Source: Symsagittifera roscoffensis
Lineage: Eukaryota > Xenacoelomorpha > Acoela > Convolutidae
DNA: 64,000 nucleotides
Direction of reading: 5' to 3'
Assembly (NCBI RefSeq): GCF_963678635.1
Contig: NC_087067.1
Coordinates: forward strand, 4,103,072 to 4,167,071
Below are positions 43,644 to 52,500 of the stretch, one piece after another. The position numbers were made by a program, and so were the translations under genes. How positions within the stretch are numbered: the stretch's first letter is position 1; every line of letters starts with the position of its first letter. The notes below the pieces were generated by a model, which made no database searches, was not told the origin of the DNA, and saw only the letters and a list, made by a program, of their open reading frames with translations.

Positions 43644-45736
43644 CAGAGTCCGGATATAATCAGATACTGGTTATAATAGATCACTTCACAAAGTTGGCGG
43701 AAGCGGTTCCGTGCCAGACAGCCTCGGCCGAAGAGACATGTGATCATCTGATAACGCATTGGATATCGCGGTATGGTTGTCCAATGACTTTCCAGTCGGA
43801 CAACGGCAAAGCTTTTGTGGGGGACTTGACAAAAGAATTGATGAAGAGATCGCACATTGCTCAAGCACACTCGACGACCTATCATCCACAGACCAATGGG
43901 TTGGTAGAGAGACAAAACGGGACACTGGTCAACATGTTAAGGGTGTACTGCTCAAGATACATGACGGACTGGGACAAATACCTGCCACAGGTAGTAGGAG
44001 CCTACAACAGTACACAGCACTCAACTACGGGCATCAGTCCTTTCATGATGTTGACGGGCAGGGAGAGAGCAATGCCTCTGACATTCTTTTACCCGGAATA
44101 CGAGGGGAAAAGGACGTCGCCTCAGGCATACGTGAAAGAAGCGATCAAAAGACAACAGGAGTTGAACGAGCTATGCAGGAGGAACACGGCGCAAGCGCAA
44201 ATGAGGCAACGCAGGAAATACGACGAAAAAATATTAAGAGCAAAGCCATATGAAGTGGGCCAATACGTGTGGGTCTTCCAAAATGTAATACCGCCCAAGG
44301 GAACAAAGAAACTACTCAAGAAGTGGAGGGGACCATTCATGATAACGGAGGTTCATCAACAAGGACGGTTCTATCGCTTGAGTACTGGGCGAGCGGCACA
44401 TTATGAAAATCTGAAGCCTCACGTCCCGTCCCCAGAGGATTGGTGCATACCGAAGGACATGGAGGGTCTTGAGTACCTGGTGGTAGAGCCAGCGTGTGAA
44501 GTGAATGAGAAAGGCACTCGAGAGAAAAATGATGGTAATGAGAACTTGAGTTTGGACGACAATGAAAAGATAGGAGTGGAGTCTGATGCAGGATCATTTG
44601 TAGAAGAAGACTGGAACGACCCGGAGCAAGACGAGGTGCCGAAGTGGATGGAGCCGGATCGACCAACACCACCGGAAACCAGGACTGGCAATCGTAAACG
44701 CACCGGCATGAGGTACAACAGGTACGGGGATGACTTCTTGATCGATAAGATACAGCCAGACAAATTGGGCGAGGAATTACTGAAGGCAGGCGAACTGGAA
44801 GCCGGAGAGGAATGGCTGGTCATTGACGATGGTGGTCATTATCCGCAGGATGATTACTCGACGCCAGAATTAGAAACGGATCTCGAACAGAGTGAGATAG
44901 AGAGGAGGGAGAACACGAACTTGAGGATTCTAGAGTGGATGCGTGATGTCAAAGACGAGAGCCGCGAAGGACAAAGCATTCAGCAAGTCGATGTATCAGC
45001 AGCAAATTACATGAAGACAGAGGACCCTCTTTTCGGATGGACGGCAACAGACAGGCCACTGGACATTCCTCAGGACAATTCAGACCCGACAACATCGACG
45101 GGGACGTCGATAAATATTTTTGTCCGGGGAGTGGGGGTAGGACTTACCCACACCAAAAATTTGATGATAAAGAAGCTCAAGGAAGTGAGAGAAACGAGCG
45201 AATTGGAACTGGAGGAAGAAGAGCCAGAGCCTACAATAGGTCGGAATTTCAAAACGAAATTCGAAATACCCAATGAATACTCGGAGAACATCATGATAAC
45301 GGATAGCGACTTCATCCTGTCAAACAGGACCAGCGCGATCTGCATCACGGCGGACATGAGTTTCAAATCAGGATTGGAAGCTGACTTCAAAAGAGAGTAC
45401 CAGAATGTAGAGTTTCTGTTCAGACAGAGACCAGGACTGGGAGGGATGGCAGCGCTTCCACCGTCAGTGGCACAAGTCCCGGGTAAATATCTGTGCTTCC
45501 TAGTAACGAGGGTCAATGACAGGAACACAATTGATCCCGAACACGTGATATTGGCACTAACAAGATTACGAGACTTCATGATTGAAAGAGGGATAACAGA
45601 GGTCTCAATGCCGGTGTATGACCCAAACAGGGGCAAACTGAGCCCAAGGGAATTGTACGCTATCCTACATGTGGTCTTTGCAGAAACTGAGATAATGGTG
45701 TATCTTCATAAGAAGTACTACTTGAGCATCGCCTGA
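43640..45736 (+). CDS. Integrase core plus C-terminal macro-like domain (698 aa)
   Basis: Starts within integrase: DHFTKLAEAVP, then second Asp in FQSDNGKAF (about 54) and Glu in NGLVERQNG (about 89-90), giving the D-35-E spacing; the first Asp lies in the previous ORF. A GPY/F-like module is at 225-268 (KKWRGPFMITEV, HYENLKPHV). An acidic linker follows. Residues 490-515 (NIFVRGVGVGLTH) lie over a highly conserved DNA module. Residues about 550-698 resemble an OARD1/TARG1-like macro domain: DSDFILSNRTSAICITADM, a glycine-rich GLGGM turn, GKYLCFLVTR, LTRLRDFMIERGITEVSMPV, and a terminal VYLHKKYY. Known ADP-ribosyl hydrolase residues appear not to be conserved, so it may only bind. The same domain is conserved in the minus-strand element. 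The macro call is my inference from pattern matching. Confidence 0.88.
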   Translation: MTESGYNQILVIIDHFTKLAEAVPCQTASAEETCDHLITHWISRYGCPMTFQSDNGKAFVGDLTKELMKRSHIAQAHSTTYHPQTNGLVERQNGTLVNMLRVYCSRYMTDWDKYLPQVVGAYNSTQHSTTGISPFMMLTGRERAMPLTFFYPEYEGKRTSPQAYVKEAIKRQQELNELCRRNTAQAQMRQRRKYDEKILRAKPYEVGQYVWVFQNVIPPKGTKKLLKKWRGPFMITEVHQQGRFYRLSTGRAAHYENLKPHVPSPEDWCIPKDMEGLEYLVVEPACEVNEKGTREKNDGNENLSLDDNEKIGVESDAGSFVEEDWNDPEQDEVPKWMEPDRPTPPETRTGNRKRTGMRYNRYGDDFLIDKIQPDKLGEELLKAGELEAGEEWLVIDDGGHYPQDDYSTPELETDLEQSEIERRENTNLRILEWMRDVKDESREGQSIQQVDVSAANYMKTEDPLFGWTATDRPLDIPQDNSDPTTSTGTSINIFVRGVGVGLTHTKNLMIKKLKEVRETSELELEEEEPEPTIGRNFKTKFEIPNEYSENIMITDSDFILSNRTSAICITADMSFKSGLEADFKREYQNVEFLFRQRPGLGGMAALPPSVAQVPGKYLCFLVTRVNDRNTIDPEHVILALTRLRDFMIERGITEVSMPVYDPNRGKLSPRELYAILHVVFAETEIMVYLHKKYYLSIA
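45094..45142 (+). promoter_or_regulatory. Candidate central polypurine tract module
   Basis: ATCGACG-GGGA-CGTCGAT (45094-45111) forms a 7-bp stem. Eleven bases later TCCGGGGAGTGGGGGTAGGA (45123-45142) is G-rich and starts with the same ten bases as the 3' polypurine tract next to the 3' LTR (55516-55525). The minus-strand element has the same arrangement at 63296-63248 with almost no base changes. In lentiviruses and Ty1 a second polypurine tract in the integrase region primes plus-strand DNA; that is the analogy, not proof. Confidence 0.5.
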
Positions 45737-46242
45737 GTCGGGTACACGGGGGTATCGAGTCGGGTGTGAGGGAGGAGTCTTGAGTTAGGTACTGGGGTGC
45801 GGCGCAGGTAAAGGGATCTTAAGATGTGATTGGCATGACAATTAAAATTTTAAAAAAGAAAGGAATTAACGGTGCTAAAACATAAAATGAATCTGCATGC
45901 TTTTAAGGAAATTCCAATTGAATTGTTTTAAGTGAAATGAGAATGATAAGATTTTAACCATACTGGTAGAAGGGGGGTCTCTAGGTTAGGAACGTGACAC
46001 GTTAAGTTTTAATATGCTTTCTGTTTTCAGATCAAGTTTGAAAAACAAAGTTGAAAATCCAACTATACTCAAGCGAGAAACAGAAAGAGAAATCTTGATT
46101 GAACTCGCGATAATCCGCACCTACAGCAAGTATTTGCAAGGGAACATTTCTAGAGAATTCTTGAGTTGGGTAATACTTAAGTCGGTTAGGTAATTCTTGA
46201 GCTGGTTAACACATACCTATATACATCCCGAAGTCACGAAGA
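45737..46242 (+). other. Intercistronic region with splice-acceptor-like site
   Basis: A non-coding gap of 506 bp between the integrase ORF and the SGNH ORF. CTGTTTTCAG (46021-46030) followed by ATC matches a 3' splice site of the nematode TTTTCAG type. Three CTTGAG hexamers lie here (near 45778, 46162 and 46196). In the minus-strand element the equivalent gap also has a TTTTTTAG|ATC site before the downstream ORF. Splicing or trans-splicing could give an RNA for the downstream block. Confidence 0.45.
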
Positions 46243-48540
46243 ATGGCAGACCGATTCTGGAATTCCATGCCCGCGGCCCTGAAGAAGCCCACTCTTGATG
46301 AGCTGTACAGACGCCTGAGGGACCTGGACTATACCCAGATAGACGAGAGAATGGCAGTAATGCTGAATGCCATCCTCCAGTTGGAAGACCAGGGTGAGTG
46401 CAGGGAGTCTGCAACGGAGGCTGTCTTGATGATCGGGTACACCACCGAGGGTATATCAAACCAAGAACAGACCAGATGGTTGTCTTGGAACGTGGATGGA
46501 GGAGTAAGGGGCTTTGACTTGGCAAGGAATCCCGGCCTGAGTAACAACACTGAATATGGCGCAGGGGAGTTCCCACTACCGGCTAGGCCAACAGCAAGAT
46601 CTACAAGCCAGGGCTCGAGTAGGGTGCCGTCGATGACGCGAGCGCAACAGACGACCGACGCATATCCGGATCTGGGTGTTCTAAAGAAAGAGCTCGAGAA
46701 GGCGCAGAAGGAAAGGAACAAGGCGAACCTCGATCGGGATCAGGCGAAGCTGGATCGGGAGAAGATTCAGCTGGAGAGAGACCAGGCAGTCAACGAGCGA
46801 GATCAGACTCTGAGGTTACTTGAGATGCTAAAAGTTGAACATCAGCAGGAACTAAGGGTGCGGGAGAGCGTCGCGAATCGTGATCAACGGAAGTCGGAGT
46901 TGGAGAGAATAGAACAGCGACAACGTGAGCTTGACGCACAGAAGGGAGCCAGGCCAAAGGAGCGAGTAGTGACCAGCTCGAGGCCAGAGTCGCGCATGGA
47001 GGTGGATGAAGCTCCCAGGGCAAGAGGACGGTTCAACCTTGACCGCGAGGCCAGAGAACACATGAGTGAAGGGTTGGAAGTCTGGATACCGAATGACGCA
47101 ACGCCTTCCTTGCGTAACCTAGAGACACAACCTGTACGTCCACTAATGGATGTGGTGCTGCCGGGATATACCCCAACCTCGACCTCGAGCGACAGTCAGG
47201 TGAGTGGCGGCTCATCGCGCCTGAAAGAGCTAGGCGAGAAATTACAGCAGAATAACCGTGAAAGATTGTCAAGACCGGAGCTTCCCCCAACTTGGAGGGA
47301 ACAGCCGGTCAGGAGCGTCGTGATCTCGAGTTATAAGAAAAATACAGAGGGGAGGTACCACAGGTACAATCGACTGGATTGGAGTGCGGAACAGGGATCC
47401 AGGAGGGACTGCTTCCATGATGCGGCCTGGGTGGAGCATCTCGCGCCACCTCGTGTGCCAGAGGATGCAGTTCACCTAATCATAGGGGACAGCCTGGTGC
47501 GGGTGTTGACCCGGATCCAGTCGCATTGGCAGACAGGAATCTTGAGTTTCGCTGGAGCTGCCACGCCACAGATGTTGGCAACCCTGGACATGCTAGGGAT
47601 GACTAAAGTGTATACGGTGACCCTGATGATCGGGACCAACGATGTGTCAAGGGGAGAAGCGAGGAAAATAACGAGGCTGTACGACAAGATGAGCTGCCTT
47701 CTTGAGGAGCTGAGGATCCAGATGGACCCCGTCCTGCTGACGGTATGCACGGTCCCCTACAACATGATGTTTGATCAGCACGCCTTGGAGATGAACGAGA
47801 AGGTGCGGAACCTAAACAAGGTGATCCGAGACATACACCGGAAGAGTGTGCTTCCTGTCAGACTGTTGGACGTAGCGGAGCGCATCGAGAAAAAGGGATT
47901 CCCTGAAGACACCTCCAATGATGGAATCCATTTCGATAGGCCAAGGGGAGCGGAGTGGCTGAACGACGTCTTTCAGGAACAGATAAACACGCTAGAGTCG
48001 GATCTGCTAGAGACAGCCCAATTCACATTAGGACCACCTCCGAACCCACCATTCCTTGCCTCAAGGGCCTTGTCTGGTCGCTTGGGAACGAGAGTTGACA
48101 CTAGAGACGGTTCGAGGAGCAACCAGACCCGATTGCAGAGTGCCACGCCAATGGAGTCTCAGGAGGTGACGTCATCAACACCTCCAGGCTCGGCGATATC
48201 CTCAGTGGTAGTGGCAGAGAACAAGCGGGAAAAGAGGTCTATAGAGACCGCTCGCTTGAGATATCCTGAGAAAGTGAAAGAACTGGACCTAGAGAGTTTG
48301 GAATGCAGGCGAGAATTGGCGGAAACCCTGGGGATTGAACGAGTGTCGCACGAGGATTTGAATAGACATCATTGCGTGGACTGGTTGAAAGCTCATGAGG
48401 CGCACTTCTCGAGAACGAAATTGATGGAGACCACAGACCTGACTGGAATTCCCACAAAAGCGATCATGGGACCCATTAACTACCGACCTCTCAAGCTGCT
48501 GGGGAGTCCTGGACTTATAACAGAACCTCCCAAGCACTGA
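46243..48540 (+). CDS. SGNH hydrolase ORF of the giant element (765 aa)
   Basis: The N-terminal region (1-130) is shared with the minus-strand element (the LDELYRRLRDLDYTQ block). A strong coiled coil follows (about 145-235, repeated ERDQ/LDRE heptads), then a basic linker. The catalytic domain runs from about 405 to 595. Block I is HLIIGDSLVRVL (Ser about 417), block II has SFAGAATPQM, block III is MIGTNDVSRG (about 463) and block V is NDGIHFDRPRG (Asp and His about 559-562). All four SGNH blocks are present, so an esterase or lipase activity is likely; substrate unknown. The C-terminal 170 residues have no known domain. The ORF ends with TGA, and the next ORF is in the same frame. Confidence 0.85.
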   Translation: MADRFWNSMPAALKKPTLDELYRRLRDLDYTQIDERMAVMLNAILQLEDQGECRESATEAVLMIGYTTEGISNQEQTRWLSWNVDGGVRGFDLARNPGLSNNTEYGAGEFPLPARPTARSTSQGSSRVPSMTRAQQTTDAYPDLGVLKKELEKAQKERNKANLDRDQAKLDREKIQLERDQAVNERDQTLRLLEMLKVEHQQELRVRESVANRDQRKSELERIEQRQRELDAQKGARPKERVVTSSRPESRMEVDEAPRARGRFNLDREAREHMSEGLEVWIPNDATPSLRNLETQPVRPLMDVVLPGYTPTSTSSDSQVSGGSSRLKELGEKLQQNNRERLSRPELPPTWREQPVRSVVISSYKKNTEGRYHRYNRLDWSAEQGSRRDCFHDAAWVEHLAPPRVPEDAVHLIIGDSLVRVLTRIQSHWQTGILSFAGAATPQMLATLDMLGMTKVYTVTLMIGTNDVSRGEARKITRLYDKMSCLLEELRIQMDPVLLTVCTVPYNMMFDQHALEMNEKVRNLNKVIRDIHRKSVLPVRLLDVAERIEKKGFPEDTSNDGIHFDRPRGAEWLNDVFQEQINTLESDLLETAQFTLGPPPNPPFLASRALSGRLGTRVDTRDGSRSNQTRLQSATPMESQEVTSSTPPGSAISSVVVAENKREKRSIETARLRYPEKVKELDLESLECRRELAETLGIERVSHEDLNRHHCVDWLKAHEAHFSRTKLMETTDLTGIPTKAIMGPINYRPLKLLGSPGLITEPPKH

Positions 48541-48561
48541 ACGAGCATCGCCAGGATCAGG

Positions 48562-49590
48562 TTGGCGACCCCGGCACAGTTGAAAGTGGTAGACAAACTA
48601 CTCAATCCAGGGTCGATGGAATTGCCGGATGCCGCTTACGAAGGCTCGAAATTGGCGGAAGATCCCAGGTACGGGAAGCCCTGTGGCAGCACCCAGCTGG
48701 CCAAAACCCTGGCAGTTTATGATAGAGCAGATCCGGCTGCTGCGAGAGTAGTCATTGTGGCGGGGTCGGACTTCGAAGGAACGTCTCCCAAGTTGTTCTG
48801 GCCGGAGACTCTGATATACTCTTTGCCAGGAGCTGAATTAAATCAGATGTTAACTCTGGTGGTGGCAATAAAGTCGGAGATGCCCTGTGAACCTGAGCTG
48901 CTATTGTTTGCAGGAATGAATGATCACCTGCACGCGGTGGGACTTCTTGAGCAACTGAAGGGCGATGAAAATCCGCCATCGAGGAAGATATGGGAAGCCA
49001 TTCAGGCGTTGCTTGCGGCGATGAATGAAGTGCAAGAGAATGTTGTCTCGAGATTTGGGTCCAAGACGAAGGTGGTGTTTACCACATCCCCTGGATACGC
49101 GAATATGCCACCCGCCCTACAATTCGTGTACGCGGTCTTGATCCTGATAGCAGAAGGGAATGAATGGCGGATTCTAATGGCAGCCCCCAATCGGGAGTTG
49201 GAGCCATCGAACCTGAGGCTTCGCAAGTCAGAATTGGCGGCGGCATGGGCGGACATATCTCATGCACTGAGGGGCTTTTATGGACTAGCCGACATCCTGA
49301 TCGTATTAGATGAGGTGCTCTTGCTAGAGATATCGAACTTTGCCAGGCAACTCAAGTTCAGCCCAGTCATCAGAGACGATCACCCGGCGATAAGCCAATT
49401 GACGGCCAGTTTGTGGTTTCGGAGTATGGACGTGAAGATCACAAACTCCACCAGCAAGTCTAGAGGTCCCAGTAACGAGAGAAGAAATGTGGCCGAGATG
49501 GAGAAGCAATTAGAATCGATGAAATATCGATTGACTCAAGAGAATGGCTGGTGGCCATTTTTGACACCAAGGCTGGAGAACGCCACGTGA
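48562..49590 (+). CDS. Second, degenerate SGNH-like ORF (about 325-342 aa)
   Basis: The frame is open from 48541, directly after the TGA of the previous ORF and in the same phase; the first ATG is at 48616 (MELPDAAYEG). It could be made by readthrough as a C-terminal extension of the SGNH protein. The fold signature recurs: VVIVAGSDFEG in place of GDS (Ser displaced), LLLFAGMNDHL in place of block III (GxND kept), and VIRDDHPAISQL with an Asp-x-His (DDH) like block V. The nucleophile is doubtful, so this may be an inactive paralogue of the first domain. It overlaps the next ORF by 40 bases. Confidence 0.7.
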   Translation: MATPAQLKVVDKLLNPGSMELPDAAYEGSKLAEDPRYGKPCGSTQLAKTLAVYDRADPAAARVVIVAGSDFEGTSPKLFWPETLIYSLPGAELNQMLTLVVAIKSEMPCEPELLLFAGMNDHLHAVGLLEQLKGDENPPSRKIWEAIQALLAAMNEVQENVVSRFGSKTKVVFTTSPGYANMPPALQFVYAVLILIAEGNEWRILMAAPNRELEPSNLRLRKSELAAAWADISHALRGFYGLADILIVLDEVLLLEISNFARQLKFSPVIRDDHPAISQLTASLWFRSMDVKITNSTSKSRGPSNERRNVAEMEKQLESMKYRLTQENGWWPFLTPRLENAT

Positions 49591-52500
49591 AACAAGTCTG
49601 GAGTTTTCTGGAGAAACAACTGGAGCTGGCCGAAACAAGAGACATGACGGTGGCTAGATTTGTCTCGGCCGCCAATGAAGTGACGATTGGAGAGTTCTGG
49701 AGAGAGCACGCCAAGGGTGAATTGAGGACTAGGAGGGATTATGAGGTTCTCAAGTTCTTGAGTCCTTGCTGGGAGAAGGAATTCATGGCAGGAATGTTCG
49801 GCACCACGGCGACTATCTTTGGAGCCTTCGTGCAGGAGATACTGGGCATGCCCATCAGTCTGCTCTTGGCTTTGTATTTGGTTTACCCCAGATACTTGTT
49901 CAAAATGGGCCCAGCATACATGTTTAGTCGAGGAGTGGAGACACTTCGAGTCGATGGGTACCTGGCACTATTACTCTTAACCCATGGGGAATTGGTGTCG
50001 TTTCATCGATTAATGGAATATGGAGAGCCTCTGTCTATGGGGAGAGTCCACTCGAGCATTGAAACCAGCTCCTACAAGTGTGCCGCAGGGTTGAAGACGT
50101 TGTTAGTGCAATACCTCATGATGCAGAATCGGCACATGACGGGTGAAAATGAGAATCCAACCTCGAGAGAAGAATGGAAGAAGACGAATAGAGGGATGCC
50201 TCTGCTGACGGACCTTTGCCTGGCAATGAGGTCGGACCCAATGGGGATAATCCGGGGCCTAGAGGAGGTGGTGACCTGCATTTATGGTCCAGCAGTGACG
50301 TACGCGTTCCCAGACCCCCTGGTGACAACGTATCGTCACTCTGTAACGCGCTTGAGTCTTATCAGTATACTGGATGGGACGGCGTTAAATTGGTGTCAGC
50401 AGGAGGTGCTCAGAGGGCGAATGAGCAACACGGTACTCTTTGGAAAGGTGAAAGATGCCGAGCTAATAGTGTACAACTTCAGGGGGCAAATGCAATGTAG
50501 AATGGGAGGCAAGCGAGAGGGTCCCATCGAAATGTATCCCAAATTCTGGAACTTGAACCCATTGACGGCAGACGGACGAGAAATCTTGAGAATTCCTGCC
50601 TGGAAGGAGTGCTTTGCACTGGTGAAGAAGGAGCTGGAAACCATAATGGAGAAAGAAATCCTCCCAGCCACCATGCCTGAGTTCCCAATAGTCAGGAGGA
50701 TGACCTTAGGAATGAACAGTCCCTTGGTAGTTCCCTCCATAATGGCGAGGATGACGACGGAGGAAATGCAGAAGGATTTCACTGATGGCTGGGACCCCCT
50801 GTTCATCGGCTACACGGAGGTGGTCTACTTCCATACTAGCGAGGCGAAGGTAAATTCGTGGACGACGCGAGCGAAAAAGATGAGAGGTTCGCAGCCCCCC
50901 GGAAATGAGGTGCGAAAGGTCTTGAGAGCTCTTGAGCAGGAGGGACTTGAGAACATGCTACCCATATGGGATGATGGCAGGATGATCGTGATGGAGGGGC
51001 ACGTCGCATTGGTGGACGACATGAAATTTGCAACGAGAAAATACAGGGCACCCTATGGCTTAGAACAGGTGGAAGTGAGACAGGAGGGAAAAGAACTAGA
51101 TGCAGCAGGTCAACTGCACGTAGCCCTGACGGATTACAAGAAATTGGACCCTACGACACCATCACCACTGTCAGTGGACACGCCTGGAGACAAGAGGAGT
51201 GGACCCGTCGAGGACCGGTTTAAGAAAATTCTCGAGAGAAGGAGACATGAGTCCGAAGAAGAGAGTATGGATGAAACTCTCAGTGAAGCCGGTGAAGACA
51301 TGGAAGTGGGGAATACACCTGAACCAGGGCCATCAGGGGAGGAGCTCACCACTCAAGAGCTGTTGAAAGACTTGAGCGAGGAGAATTGGGCAGATACTGC
51401 CACCCCACCTCTGAATCCGTCCCCCCGGAAGAATCTGGAATTGCCATTGGCAAATGAGACCTTCAATATGGGGATGATACTCTTGAGCTCGGAGGAAAGG
51501 GAAAGGAACACTTTCGAAGGGAACAGGGACATGTTCCTGGGGTCTCTGAAGAACGATGCTTGGCAGGAGTTCTTGGAAGAATTCAATCAAGAAGTGGGCA
51601 GCGAGACGACGCTGGACAAGTTCAAGGAGGAACTGTGGGACACAGTCGTAAGATTTGGAGAACCGCTTCTGATAGGAACGGGCCTGGATGAGAAGGCGAG
51701 AAAAGAGCTGCTGAGCAAGCTGGTAGAGCTGAGGAATTCACGATCGAAGACTAGAGAAGAAAAATGTGAGGACAGCTCTACTCTGAAACAAAAAACTGTA
51801 GATAAAATAGTTAATGATATAAAAAGGGATAAGGTTGGGACTAGTAATATGATTAAAAGTACTAATATCCTTAAGGCTCGAGCAGGGGGGAGGCAAGAGT
51901 TGGAAGGATTGGAGGTAGACAGAGAGGTCGAATCAGTGATGATAGCCACAACACCCTCAAGCAGAGATGTGAAGACTCGCAAGAGGAAGAGAGAAGTGGA
52001 GGGATTGGGTAGTCCTTCAGTGGATGCTGTTTCGGAAGGAAACTTGAGAGAGACGGCGCCCATGGTTTTGGCTCGATGCAAGACGGCGGCATACAAGAGC
52101 AGCTCGGAGCTCAGAAGACCACTTGAAGTAGAGAGGGAAATAGAGGTTTCCACCAGTTCGACATCGGAGGAAGACTTCAAGCCTCAGAAGATAAACGTAA
52201 AGAGAGGTTCAACGAACGGACAGACATGGGAAGTGGATGTCGGCAAGGAATGGATCTCGAAGGCACACCAGGCCACGGTCAAGCAAGTGACGAGTGATCC
52301 ATTGGAGAGGAACAAGACGAGGAACACCTCCCGGACGTGGTGGGTGGCCCTCGAGACATTGAAGGAAATGGAGGACTGCTTGAAGAAATTGGACAGTGGA
52401 GTAGCTCGCAAGCGACGCAATTGGGCCACCCAGCAAAAGGCCGAGGTTAATAAAATAGAAGTGGCGAATCAGCTGAAGAGGTCCTGGCAGAACTTGTTGA

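Noticed and set aside
43620-43645. Canonical -1 slippery heptamer at the pol/integrase junction
   Set aside because: A AAA TTT re-pairs well only in the P site; it does not fit X XXY YYZ in the pol frame.
49551-51100. Envelope glycoprotein in the N-terminal part of the giant ORF
   Set aside because: Some hydrophobic helices are present, but there is no signal peptide, fusion peptide, furin-like site or terminal membrane anchor.
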